Positions 12,784 to 24,943 of a stretch of 64,000 nucleotides of DNA are shown here, in pieces. Under the pieces are notes generated by a model. The model saw only the letters and a program-made list of their open reading frames with translations, had not been told where the DNA came from and did not search any database. The DNA lies in NCBI GenBank assembly GCA_002189035.1, contig NEEC01000015.1, positions 310,001-374,000 on the forward strand, written 5' to 3'. The translations under genes and the position numbers were made by a program. The stretch's first letter is position 1, and each line of letters starts with the position of its first letter. The DNA is from Utricularia gibba (taxonomy: Eukaryota; Streptophyta; Magnoliopsida; Lamiales; Lentibulariaceae).

Positions 12784-14518
12784 AACCGTTCGGCCCCTCT
12801 GTTCCTAACCTCTGTACCCACCACGGTTATTGTAAATTTCATGACTAGAAATTTCCTTGAGCTTTCACCATTATGGATCATGATGCTCTAAGCTTACTGA
12901 GCCTCTCTCCCTCTCTCAGCACACAAAAAGGCTTGCGTTCCAATCATTGTTATCCTCCTACTGATTTTACCTCCAAACAACTGCATATAGGCATGAAACG
13001 CAGCATCACCCCAGACAAGCCTTAGCGAGTGCATATACGGAATTCACCTACGGTTGAGGAGACTTGAATATGCTGTTTCTCATAGTTAAAGATTCACTTG
13101 GTGTCTAGTCAAAAGATGCGCGCATCATACTTTTCTTATAGATGCCATTAAGTGGAATCCGATCTTCATGTCACTATTGCTGCCATTGCTGAGTCCTTGC
13201 CTATGCATTAGGGGAATTGGTACCAGCTCTTTGAAGGGAGGCACCCGAAAAAGGGACCGTAGTAGCTTCACATGGCTTACACGAGAATGCATGTCCTTGT
13301 GTGATGCCTGATGGTGACTCCGTATGGACCCATTCTTCGTAAGGGCTTGGTCTACCAAAGAGCTAATGCCGCCTTCTTTTGACCACTGCTCATGAAAGGG
13401 GCATCGCCACGATGTAGCCTTTTCCCATCCAATGCCAGTTTCACCGGAGGATTTCATCTCAATTTCGAACGAAATTCAAGCTCAAGCCAGCAACAACACC
13501 ACCTTAAGGAGATTTTAAAACAAAAAACCAAAAAAATCTGCTGTCATCTCTTCAAGGAAAGTCTCCGATCTATCTACCAGAGAAGAGCGGTAACGAAACC
13601 GCTCATTTTACCTGTCCAGTAATTCAAAGCCTGAGATCTCCCGTCCTGAAAGTTGAATACGCTGCGGAACCAAGAGACCTGATGAGCGACGACGATCGAA
13701 GTAAACGATTCAAGAAAATTCCGGCGGTTTCCACTTCTCAGGTCAACCGGGAGGATACGTGCAATGCAAAGGTGCGTGGGAAAGCAGTACGTCCCCCCTC
13801 CGGTCCGGCGGTACCTGTAACCGCCTCTTCCATTTCTTTTTTATTTTATTTTATTTTTCTAATTCCATGCATTTCCATATCCAAAACTCCGCCGAAATGT
13901 TGGAACACGAAAAGGAAGGAAGCTGTGCCCGTAGGGCCCACCCCTCGTGATCCACTAGGCCACGTTTCACGTGAACCCATGGGTATGCTTTGTCCGCAGT
14001 GGCCGAACATATTGGGCCTTGTCGTGTTTCTTAAAAGCCCATATATGTTTAAAGCCCAATCATCACAGCAGATTATAGTATAAAAAAGATTTGGGCCGGA
14101 GGAATAGCAACGTCACTTTTCGTTCTCTCCTCCGTCTCCTCAAGAACCTGTTCTCTTTGTCGCCGCGGTGTGTTCCGGAGGTATCCCGGCCTTGTTCTTT
14201 CCCTGCTTTCTCCCTTTTGGCTGGGGATTTTTTGCTTGACTGTTGAATTTATTGGTCATGTACTGCTGCAATATGTCTAATGATTCGCCTCTTCTTCTAC
14301 TCAGTGAAAGAGGGTTTCTTCCTTTGGATTCCAGTAGCTGTAGAACCACCAAACCGTGTTCCCAAATTAACTGTCGATCTGGTTAGCTTATTTGATTTCT
14401 AGGTTCAGGGGCGTGATTAGGGTTGATCGAGAAGTTACGGAAAAAAAGATTTTAATTTGTGACTGTTTGCAGGTGTTTATTTCTCGTTGTCTATAGGTAG
14501 GATAGAAAAGAATTATCA
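12784..14518. promoter_or_regulatory. Spacer and hnRNP promoter with site II-like elements
   Basis: No supported coding sequence. From about 13930 to 14097 there are five TGGGCC/GGCCCA-related or AGCCCA boxes: GGGCCCAC near 13934, TTGGGCC at 14012-14018, AAAGCCCAT near 14034, AAAGCCCAAT near 14051 and TTTGGGCC near 14090. This arrangement (site II/UP1 type) is known from promoters of housekeeping RNA-binding and ribosomal genes. An intron in the 5' UTR is likely between about 14180 and 14500. Confidence 0.5.
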
Positions 14519-16385
14519 ATGGATTATGGCTTACCAGAACAAAACCCCGGGTATGGCGAAGAGGAGCCAGAGTATGAAGGGCATTACGAAGCACAAGAGA
14601 GAAATTATGATTCGGTTGATAACGTAGATGATAGTGTAGGCGTGAAGCACGATTCTTCGGCGTCTGCAGGGTTAGTTGTGTTAGTTTAGTTTGTGTCTGC
14701 GGGGTTAGTTGCGTATTATGAGGGGATGAGGTTCAGTGTTCGGGTTCTATCCCCGAAAAAGTGGAGGCATCTGAAAAGGAAATATTGTAACTTTGTGTTT
14801 TTTGTTGTGATAGAAAGCTTTTTGTTGGAGGCATTGCTTGGGATACATCAGAAGGTACTCTTCAGGGTTCTATTTGTTTTCTTGTTTTTTCATGGAATGA
14901 GTTTGAAAACCAGATATTTTCCGACTTTGATGCAACCACCCGTGTGGTTATTTCCCTGTTGAGTATTCAATTCAGTTTTCAGCATTGGATCTTTTTTAAA
15001 ACTTTAGGATGTTTATATTGAAAATTTATACTAGAAATACTGCTGTAAAATTTCACATCTTGTCACATGTATCTGTTTCGTTTTGTGTGCGTGTGTATGT
15101 GTTTTGATTTCATATACTTATAATTGTTCACCCTTCCCCTTTGAAGAGTCATTCCGTAGATACTTTGGAAAATATGGAGAAATTTCTGATTCTGTTATAA
15201 TGATGGATAAGATGACTGGAAGACCAAGAGGATTTGGATTTATAACATTTTCAGACCCAGAAGTTGCTGAAAGGGTTTTACAGGAAGAGCATGTCATCGA
15301 TGGTAGAGGGGTGGGAATTCTTTGTAAAGCTCTGTGTGTTGATGAAATTTTCCCATGACTCTTGTTTTTTTAGCTTCAAGGAGTCATTTAATGAATCTAG
15401 GTTGAAGTAAAGAGAACCGTACCCCGAGAGGACATCCAGGGTAGAGGTGTTTCAAAGACAAAGAAGATATTTGTAGGTGGTTTGCCTTTATCACTGAATG
15501 AAGGTATGGCAAAAAAAATCATAGATGTGATTAGATTAATCTTCTGTGGCTTCACTATGTTTTTATCACAGATGGTTTAAGAGAGTACTTCTCTTCTTAT
15601 GGAAACATTGTGGAGTACCAAATCATGCTGGATCATAAAACTGGCAGGTCTCGGGGTTTCGGATTCGTAACCTTTGAAAATGAAGAAGCTGTTGATAAGA
15701 TATTATCTGATGGTCGAATGCATGAACTCAATGGAAAGCAGGTCAGTTTAGAATGCTCGATACTACTTCTGTTACGTCATAGAAACTTTGTTTACATCGA
15801 CTACACCATGTCCAGGTGGAGATAAAGAGGGCTGAGCCAAAGAGATCCAGCTTTGATTATGCAACTGAAAGTAGGTTTCGTCGTGGTGCTGGTGGTTCAA
15901 GGTCCTCTGGCGCCTTTTCAGGAGCTTTGGAAGGTTTTGGAGGAAGCTACGGTGGTAAAATGGGTAGAGGATATGGTGGTTATGGAAGTTACAACGGATA
16001 TGGTAGCTATGGAAGCTTCCCTGGTAATTATACCGGTGGGCCTTCAGGATTTTACCCAGGCTATGGTGGCTATGGCTATGGTTATGGGTTTGGGAGTGGC
16101 ATGTACAGTGGCGGTGGTGGTGGCGATTATGGAGCAGGAGGTAGTAGTGGGTTTGGCGGTCCTATGGGTTATGGTGGAGGTTCTGGGTATGGTGTTGGCA
16201 GGGGATTCGGAGGCCCAGACGACAGATATGATGATGGCAAAGGATACGGGGGTGGCGGCAGTGGCAGCGGCGGTGGGGGGTTCGGTCCTGTGAAAGGCTA
16301 TGGCACCGGCTCCAGTGGCTATGCCGCCGGTAGAGGGTATGGGGCGGCCGCCATGGGGAGCAGGTTCCATCCATACCGGAAGTGA
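14519..16385 (+). CDS. Two-RRM glycine-rich hnRNP
   Basis: Heterogeneous nuclear ribonucleoprotein of the plant RNP1/DAZAP1-like class, expected in nuclear pre-mRNA processing. Exons 14519-14670, 14814-14854, 15147-15310, 15401-15503, 15572-15741 and 15816-16385 sum to 1200 nt, 399 aa. RRM1 has KLFVGGIAWDTSE (RNP2) and RPRGFGFITF (RNP1); RRM2 has KIFVGGLPLSLNE and RSRGFGFVTF. The linker is VKRTVPREDIQGRGVSKTKK. The C-terminal 170 residues are a Gly/Tyr/Ser low-complexity tail (YGGYGSYNGYGSYGSF) of the type that drives phase separation and binds transportin. The final residues FHPYRK precede TGA. The start MDYGLPEQNPGYGEEE is acidic, usual for this class. Confidence 0.93.
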
Positions 16386-18583
16386 GATCTCTCACCGGGT
16401 AAACTACTAGGTAACTAAGTAGCCCTCTGTGTCGGACAATGCTTCCCTCTTCTGTTGAACAATCTTGGATCAGTTGGGTTGCAACGTGTACTCGTCACTC
16501 CAAAAATGTAGTCTTTTTTTGCTATTCCTGCGTTGTGAAAATGACTCTTTCAAGTGCTGCTTCCCACAATATACAGGCATTACAGGCCATGGGGCGAACC
16601 AGCCCGCAGCCTTGTGTGTTCCGGTGCATCATCATCAGCATGCTGTAATCTGATGTGTCATTTTCCCCAAACTAATTTCGAATAAGAGGAATAGTTAAAC
16701 AAGGAGTTGAGATTTGTGATAAGAATGTGCAGATTTAAAGGGGAAGGTCGTGGTCCCCGTGGTGGACCATGGCGCCATGAGAAAAGAATTTGTCACATTT
16801 ATGGTTCCATCATCACGTACTGGTCTTAATTACAAGATAGGATAGGCGTACAGAGCAACTCACTCACTCCCTAGAAGTATAGGTAAAGGCTATACCACAT
16901 ACTGCCTGCCCTTGTTGTTCCTCGCCCACCATCCCCAACACGCAACGGCCAACGCCTCTGTACATGTACTCCACTCCACACAGAGTGGGAGAGAGAGACT
17001 GCCCTGCCCTACCCTGCCCTTGCGCCCAACTCCTTGGAAAAGAAAAAAATGATAAAAATAAAGGAGTGGATGAGTGAGGGGAAAGATGGGGATGTGAGTC
17101 AGCATCTTCTGATATCACCATCTGGGAGGAGTACTTAGTGTGTGGATTGATGATATTAATGGTCCTTAATCCCTGAATTGATTGATGCCCCCCCTCCCCA
17201 TTAGTCCCGCCCCCATCGTCTCCCGGCTTATTGGTACGACTGTAGTGATCAACATCTCATTCAGTCTCAAAATGTGACTTGTTTTGTAGCCAGGTTTATT
17301 GGGATCAATCCGATCCAATCCAACCCAATCCAGGTGCTCCCTTTTCACCAAGAATGTGAATTGTGAAGAGGCTTCATGAGATGGATGCATAGATATGTGG
17401 GCAGAGGGTGTGTGTATGTGTGTTTGCTCGCCGGAGATATCTTCTAGCAAGCGATGACCAGCTCCATGCTGGGGGTCAAAGACAAGGGAATGGACCAGAG
17501 GCATCATTCCATCTAAGAAGCGTCATTCGAGGAGGGGGCGGAGGAGCATGGTCCAGTCTTTTTCCTCACAAGTCACCACCACCACTGTGGCTCTCTTAGT
17601 ACCACACACAAATTGATCTCTCCATAAAACTAAGTTTTCACCTCTTGTCGCTTCTGTGTTCCCAAGATTATTCCCCCCTCTCCCACCCCAGACCAACCCC
17701 TCTGCTACACCGCCTCCCCGCCAAAACTCATCTCCCTCCTCCAGTTCATCCATCCCCTGGGCTCCGCCTCCTTTTTCCCTGGATTCAAAGTGTCCCCGGG
17801 GTGAGCTTTTTCAAACCCTGGATTCACCAGAAAAGGGGCCAATGTCCGAACCCTAGAAAAACCCTATTACGCGTTTATTTACCTACAAAATAATATTATT
17901 ATTGTTATTTTAGGAGGAGTTAATGAAGCTCGGGAATGGCTTCTGATTTACACTTGAGGGACATAAATGGAAACTTAATTACGTATTAATTAACAAACTA
18001 ACCACCCCCCGGGTAGGAGAGGAGTCGGCATCTGGGTGCGCTAACGGACCGAAACGGCGTCGTTTTCAACATCCAATGATTCCCCCCACGCCTTTGTTTC
18101 CCATCTATGGCCCAAATGTACCGCGATGTTTTGCTTTTAGCGTTTTGCACCCCATGCTTCCCGAAAATGCCATTTGGAACTCCCAACTTTACGAATTAGA
18201 CGGCCGACGTCGGGGTGGTTTTGCTGAGCTCGCTAAAATGTGGGGCGATTCCTGCAATTTTCCAATTCTTAGAAAGTCAAATATGTGGGGTTTTAAGTTT
18301 TAAAATAATAATAATAAAACAAAATTTAGAGACGGATAAAACGGTCATTTCCTTCATTGACTAAAACTCCCCACCCAACGCTCTTCTCCTCTTTCGTTTT
18401 CAGTATTTATAGAGAAGCTCAATCCATGGCTGCAACCTCTTAAGCTTCGAGAATGGCTTCCTCTCGGTCACCACCACCATCTTGTATACTTCGACTAATT
18501 CTTTTGAAGCATATCCAGAGCAGTTAATGCGATTCGCTTGAGGTTTTTTTGAGTGTGTTTTTTTCTTGTTCCGGTGCCGGAAG
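16386..18583. other. Gene-free spacer, 2.2 kb
   Basis: The first 300 bp are probable hnRNP 3' UTR. The remainder has no open frame with recognisable homology. A possible TATA element (TATTTATAG) lies at about 18402, upstream of the receptor kinase. Confidence 0.5.
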
Positions 18584-20751
18584 ATGACGGATGCCGGCGT
18601 GCCGAGGCGTTTTTTAGGCGTCAGGACTCCGATCACAGGGAAAAGGATTTACATTGTGATATTCGTTCCATTGGCGATCGGATTCGTTGTTTTCTTGGTG
18701 ATTTTCTTGTTTCTTCGTGATCGGCGATCCAAGCGGAGATGCGGTGAGATTGGGCGGAGGTTAGGGCGTCTACCGTTCGTGTGCAAGGAGTTCGTTAAGA
18801 GCGCGAACGAGAAGCAGCCGAGTGTTATTGGTTCGACAGAAATGAGCAATGCTTTCGTGATTGGGAATGTGGCGCCTGGGGGACGGCTGAAGCTGGGAGC
18901 AAGGTTGGGAGTTCGGAGAGTAAGGAATCGACTACTACGCGTAGCGACTCTTCATCGGCAATCTCAGCTTCTACTGATGGTTTGGGGAATTTTGGCTGGG
19001 GTAGATGGTATAGCTTAACAGAGCTTCAAATTGCTACAAATCAGTTTTGTAGAGGGAACGTGATTGGCGAAGGAGGGTATGGTATTGTCTATCGTGGAGT
19101 GTTCCCGGATGGCTCGATCGTCGCCGTTAAGCATCTTCTGAACAAGAAGTAAGTTTATGATAAGCTGATCGAAGGTTTAATGTCTGCCTTGATTGGGAAT
19201 TTCTTCTTTCTAATGAAAAACTTGCTTCATCTTTCATCTATCGCGTGTTTGGTGGGATTCTCCGGTTGGATCTGCATGTTGCAAGCTTTATTTTGTAAAA
19301 GGTTCTGTCTTTAAACAAACATTGGCAAACTTTGTACCTTTGAATTAACTCCACTTTAACTGTTTGCAGTTGTGTGTTTGGACCGCGCTCTTATCTTGAA
19401 GAATCTTTTCTTTCCCCCCATGTTTTCTCAGATTAGATGCCCTTTTCCTACAGTGTCTTTATTTCAATAGAGCAGTGCAGTCTCCCTCAAATTCTGTTTT
19501 GTGGTAATTTGATCTGTTAGACTGCTAAGACGTGATGAACTGCAGGGGACAAGCCGAGAAGGAGTTCAAGGTAGAGGTTGAAGCCATTGGAAAAGTTAAA
19601 CACAAAAATCTCGTGAGTCTGCTCGGGTACTGTGCAGAAGGTGCTCAAAGGTTAAAAACCACATGTCCTACCTTTTAGTTTGCTTCATCTGTGTCACCTT
19701 CGCATGATTGATCTTTGGTTTTGCACTACGATCAGATTACTCGTATACGAGTACGTCAACAATGGCAACTTGGAGCAGTGGCTCCACGGTGATGTTGGTC
19801 CTTTGAGCCCCCTAACTTGGGAGATCCGCATGAAAATTGCCATTGGCACAGCCAGGGGGTGAGCTTGATGCCATAATTGTCTGTCCTGCTCCTAGTGTTG
19901 TTCAGGATTATGTTCATTTGAATTACATTGCATTACCCCTGTTTCAGATTAGCATACTTACACGAAGGGCTAGAGCCCAAAGTGGTACACCGTGACGTGA
20001 AATCAAGCAACATTCTTCTAGACAGGAAATGGAATGCCAAGGTCTCAGACTTTGGACTTGCGAAGCTCTTAGGACCAGATAAAGGTTACGTTACAACCCG
20101 AGTAATGGGAACTTTTGGGTAAGTTTACACAGTCGCTTCATCAAATTCAAATCATAATAGCACTCACAGGTTCTGTCACTGCAGATACGTCTCACCGGAT
20201 TATGCTAGCACAGGCATGCTAAATGAAGGGAACGATGTTTACAGCTTCGGAGTTCTCCTTATGGAGATCATCACAGGGAGGCAACCTGTAGATTACTCCA
20301 AACCACCTGGAGAGGTGAACCATTAAGCCCACTACTGATCTCATCCTAATCATCATTTACAATTCTAACCAACCCATTTCGATTTCAGATGAATTTGGTG
20401 GATTGGTTCAAAGGGATGATTTCAAGCCGTAGAAGTGAAGAGCTGGTCGACCCTTTGATGGAGGCCCCCCCTCTCCACGAGCCTTGAAGAGAGTTCTCCT
20501 CATCTGCCTTCGTTGCATCGACATTGACGCCCACAAAAGACCCAAAATGGGCCAGATTGTTCACATGCTCGAGGCTGATGAACTATCCTATCGCTCAGTA
20601 AGCATCACCAATCAACCTTATTTACACCTCCCTCCCTCCCCCTCTCTCTCCTTCCACCTTCTGATCTGTGAGCAATGTTCAGGAAGCTGGGTCACTTCGA
20701 GAGACAGCACCTGTGCATTTCCAGTCCTGCGGCGACCGGTCCGGCCGATAA
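18584..20751 (+). CDS. Receptor-like Ser/Thr kinase, At4g34500 type, with two 1-bp frameshifts
   Basis: Membrane-anchored receptor-like cytoplasmic-type kinase without a large ectodomain, closest to Arabidopsis At4g34500. Exons 18584-19148, 19546-19650, 19736-19858, 19948-20118, 20185-20314, 20389-20597 and 20683-20751. A membrane segment lies near residues 22-46 ([20 protein letters not shown]). The kinase has [11 protein letters not shown] (P-loop), [22 protein letters not shown] (catalytic loop), SDFGLAK, and [16 protein letters not shown] at the end. As written the frame breaks twice: at the G5 run 18878-18882, before [14 protein letters not shown], and at the C7 run 20465-20471, before [12 protein letters not shown]. 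Exon length is 1372 nt; adding two bases gives 1374 nt, 457 aa. The APE motif of subdomain VIII reads SPD, where relatives have SPE. I infer a functional gene with assembly errors; a recent pseudogene is possible. Confidence 0.85.
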
Positions 20752-21310
20752 CCACCGCCTTAGAAGGTGCGTGCATGTACGTATGTTCTCTGTTCATAGT
20801 AAGTACTCCACTCCCCCAAGTAGTCAACACTCATTTATTCGCAAGATCAGATCCCTGACCTTCACTGCTTCCATCCATGGAATGCCATGAAACAAGCAGA
20901 CCAATACAAAAGTGATGCTAATTAGGACACCAACCAACCCAATCATTTAATCCCACGTGTGTTTGTTTGCTTTTCCTTTTACTAACCTTTGCCTTCTTGC
21001 ATCCCAATTCCCATGTGTGTGCCGTTGTACTGCCTATTAATGAAGTACATTCAGAGGGGTGAAAGTGGTGAAACCCAAATGCCGCATCCGCCTTTTCCGG
21101 GACACATAGAAAGATGCCAGTACAGTGCAGTACACTCTACCATGTACTCCACATTAGGTTAAAAACTTAAACTCCAATCTGTCACTATTTACTCCGCGGT
21201 AATCCGGTGAATGAGAATTTACAGTCCATTAACAATGGCGAAGTACAGCAATGAAGTCATTGGGTGCCACAATTTCAATGGGGCGGCGCGCCTCCGCCGC
21301 GGCGCATCAT
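20752..21310. other. Spacer between convergent kinase genes
   Basis: Probable 3' UTRs of the receptor kinase (+) and the PERK gene (-). No other feature seen. Confidence 0.5.
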
Positions 21311-22310
21311 CTACTGGGAGTTCCCGTGAGTGGAGCGCGTGAACTCGCCCGTGGCTCCAAGCTCGCTGCTGGTGTACTCTTGGCTCGAGGTTGTCGTTGT
21401 CCCTCCTCTGTAATGCCTGTACTCGAAATCCGAGCTGCTGCTCGACCCCAGCAACGCGCTCTGCCCCGGCCTCACGCCGTCGTGGAGATCGTCTAACGAC
21501 GCGTCTCCCTCCAGTGCCCGGACTATCTGTTTCCGCATCCGTATAGAATAAATCAGGTGCTGTTGAAATAGGAGATGTGGGTAGTGAGTTACCTGGCTCA
21601 TTTTGGGGCGCCGGCGAGCGGATTGGCGAATGCAGGCGGCGGCGCAAGAGACCATACGAAGCATCTCATGGGGATCGTAGTTTTGGCCGAGCTTGGGGTC
21701 CACCAGTTCCTCGTAGCTTCCTCCTTCTGTGACCCTCATCAAGATCGGCCTCGCCTGCACCACGCACACACTCGAATAACACCGGCAGCAGCAGAAACAA
21801 CTCACTGTAACAGACACGACGGCGCGTACGTACCCAGTCGACCAACGTGTCATCCTCGTCGTCCACACGACTGATGTCGATCGGCCGCCGTCCCGTGATC
21901 AGCTCCAGAAGCATGATTCCGTACGAGTAGACGTCGGACTTCTCAGTCAACTTCCCCGACGATGCGTACTCCGGTGCCAAGTACCTACCCCCGTTCAATA
22001 ATCGTGGCCAATCATTTTCAACAATATTCTTTTTTTCAAAAAATAAAATAAATTCAAATGCAGTATTACCCAAATGTCCCCATTATTCTAGTGGATACGT
22101 GCGTGTTGGTGTCCGAGGACAGCTTCGCCAGTCCGAAGTCAGCTACCTGCATTTTTATTACATTAAAAAATCATTTTTTTCATATAAAAAAAAAGAAAAA
22201 GAAATTTTGCATGCCTTGGCCTCAAAGTTGTCATCTAGTAGAATATTGGCAGCTTTGATATCTCGATGAATGATACGAGGATGGCCTGAATATTATAATA
22301 ATTAGTTATT

Positions 22311-22357
<47 letters not shown>

Positions 22358-23752
22358 TGGGAATAAAAAATAGGTTACAGTCTTCGTGAAGGTATGCGAA
22401 TCCTTTGGCGGACCCGAGAGCAATCCGAAGCCTTGTAGCCCAATCCATTGAAGGAGTACGGCCGCCTGCAATTTCAAATATTTTAGTATTTTTTTAATGA
22501 AAAATATTCTGTTAGTGAAAAGGGGGTGTACCGTGGAGGTGATGCTCGAGGGTATTGTTGGAAACGAATTCGTACACCAGCATTCTTTGATTTCCGGCGA
22601 TGCAATAACCGACGAGGGAGACGAGGTGGCGGTGGTGGACGCGGCTGATGATCTCCACCTCCGCCTGGAACTCCCTTTCGCCTTGCCCGCTGTTGGCCTT
22701 CAGGCTTTTGACCGCGACTTCCTTCCCGTTGGGGAGGACGCCCTTGTGCACGAACCCGAACCCGCCCTGGCCTAATAGATTCGCGGCCGAGAAACCGTTT
22801 GTCGCCGCCGCGAGGTCGTTGTAGGTGAAGCTGCTCTGGTTGAAACCCAGTACGACGGTGGGGTGCGGCGGAGGGAGGGCGGGGTGGTGGGGTCCGGAGA
22901 AACCGGCGGAGCTCATGTCGCTGCTGCACATCATCGGAGGTGGAGGAGGCGGCGGGGCGATCCAGTTCTGCTCCGAGCTGACTCCGGCGCTCCCGGGAGG
23001 TGGTGGGAGTTTGGACATGCCGCTGTTCTGCCAATTTCCAGTGGATTGACCGCCGTAGTAGTCGCCGGCACCGCCGGGGCGAGCAGCTGATCGAAAACTA
23101 CAACGTTTCATTGACTGCCATTTCCGGTAAAATCTTATGAATCACGTAGGTACGTACCCATGTTCGGGTGGGATTCGGGATAGTATTCCATGTGGTTGTC
23201 ACTGGGACGTCGTTTCTTCCTCCGGCAACAGCATACGAAGATGACGATCATGAGTAGGAGGAGGAGTCCTGCGCCAGCAGCCGCACCGGCGATGATTGCT
23301 CTCTCGTGACCTTCATTCGACGAGGAAGACCCGCCGTTTCCCGAGGAATGGTTTCTAGACCGCGGCGGTGCCGGCGCAAGCCGTGAATCACTATCCGGCG
23401 ACCCAGACCTACGTGATGACTCTGGCAGAAGCGGCGGGGGTGGGGAATATGCATCACCGTTGTCCTCACCATCAGGTGGAGGTGGCGAATTATCCGAATC
23501 GGAGTCTGCACTTTCCGGCGGAGGTGGAGGTGGAGAAGCTGCATCATCCGACGTGGGCGGCGGCGGCGACTCATCCGACGACGGAGGAGGTGGTGGCGAA
23601 GATGACTCCGAGTCCGTATCCTCGGGCGGCGGAGGTGTTGCTGACCCTGAAGATTCAGGCGGCGGAGGAGAAGAATCCCCTGACTCCGGCGGTGGCGGAG
23701 ACGAGTCAGATGACCCCGTCGGCGGCGGAGATGAGGCAGAATCGGACGACAT
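21311..23752 (-). CDS. PERK: Proline-rich extensin-like receptor kinase (PERK)
   Basis: PERK family receptor kinase, proposed to monitor the cell wall through its extensin-like ectodomain. Eight exons on the - strand (23158-23752, 22532-23086, 22379-22465, 22215-22285, 22070-22146, 21834-21984, 21593-21754, 21311-21526) sum to 1914 nt, 637 aa. Residues 1-145 are Ser/Pro-rich with repeated SPPPP blocks; then a membrane span ([20 protein letters not shown]) followed by CCCRRKKRR. The kinase shows [76 protein letters not shown] and [10 protein letters not shown]. The C-terminus is Gly/Ser-rich and ends GNSQ. The intron between exons 4 and 5 has a GC donor (AAG|GCATGC). Arabidopsis PERK4/5/6/7 are the likely relatives. 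Confidence 0.93.
22312..22353 (+). repeat. (TAA)14 microsatellite
   Basis: Perfect trinucleotide repeat of about 42 bp within the PERK intron between exons 3 and 4. Likely polymorphic. Confidence 0.95.
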
Positions 23753-24943
23753 CCTGAAAAGCCCCCCTTCCCTTCTCTACAAGGAAACACACAACAGAAC
23801 AGAAACCCAACTACAGAAGAAAATTCACAAGGGCGCGGGCGCTTCCTCCTCACCGTACGGAGAAGGGCAGGCCGAAGAGGAGACTCAACACGCGCATCCC
23901 CAATACTTTCAAAAAATAGAATTAATAAAAATGTAAACAAATATTAGGAGATATATTTGCCCCCTTAATCTCCTCAAAAGGCGCCCAATGAGCTGTTTTA
24001 TTTCCTATTTTTGGGAAAATAAAATTGTTTTATTATTATTGTTATTATTTAGTATATCGACCGTACGATACTCCGTAGCACCTGCAGCAGCGCACCGTCA
24101 ATGTCAGGGGGGGTTTCAGCCGGTTCCTTTTTAGATTATTATCAATCATTTTAATTAATTATAATTTAATTTTGGATGTGTCATGAGGAATACAGGGGTC
24201 ATTTAGAAAATTGAGAATTTGTACTTTTTACCTCACAGATTACAACTTCATTTTTATGGATATAGTTTGTCAGTCACACTTCAAGTTAATGTCATCATAA
24301 ACAGTTTAATCCCTAATTTTCAAAATTATATTATAGAATTTTCAATTTATTTTTTTATAAATAGTTTGATTTCGAATTTATGAAATTTTATATTTAATCC
24401 TTGATGTTGTGGTTTTCTGTTGCACGATTTTGATAATTGTTTGGATATTTATTGTATATTTAATTTCTAATACTTAGGTATTAATTGTATATTTAACTTC
24501 TCATTTTGGTTTATTTTTAAAAATTTTAAAAACTCTTTAGATTATTATTGTACAATTTTGACAACTTGAGATGTTTTTTTTTTACAATTTTGAAACTTGA
24601 GAATCGATTAAATTCAAAACCGATAATTTATATGAATTGATTATAAATTGTTTAGATCCAAATTCAATTTCGTCGAAATCAATTGGGGTTTCGATTCATG
24701 AAGATATTTCCAATTGACTCGTCTATCGACCCGTCCCGGACGAAGGAAGAGAGAAATGTAGTGCGCGGACCGGGGGACATTTACGAACTAACCACACGCT
24801 TTTTGAAAGCGGTAGAAAAAAAAGGGATAGGGTAAATTAGTTTGTTGAGGGATGGTAAAAGTATGCGTGTTCATGTATTTAGACAGTCAGTTTTAGAGAG
24901 AAAACAACACATTCTGTGTATCTCTCTTCCCGAGAGGAGGAAT
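23753..24943. other. Divergent spacer PERK / DUF7086
   Basis: Shared upstream region of two divergent genes. From 24120 to 24700 it is very AT-rich with no coding sequence or clear repeat structure. Confidence 0.5.

Noticed and set aside
15853-16395. Long open frames on both strands overlapping the hnRNP tail
   Set aside because: Shadows of the Gly-rich repeat codons (GGT/TAT); no homology and the two-RRM reading explains the region.
23248-23940. Open frames opposite or shifted against the PERK ectodomain
   Set aside because: Produced by repeated CCX/TCX Pro-Ser codons; the PERK frame carries the membrane span and kinase.
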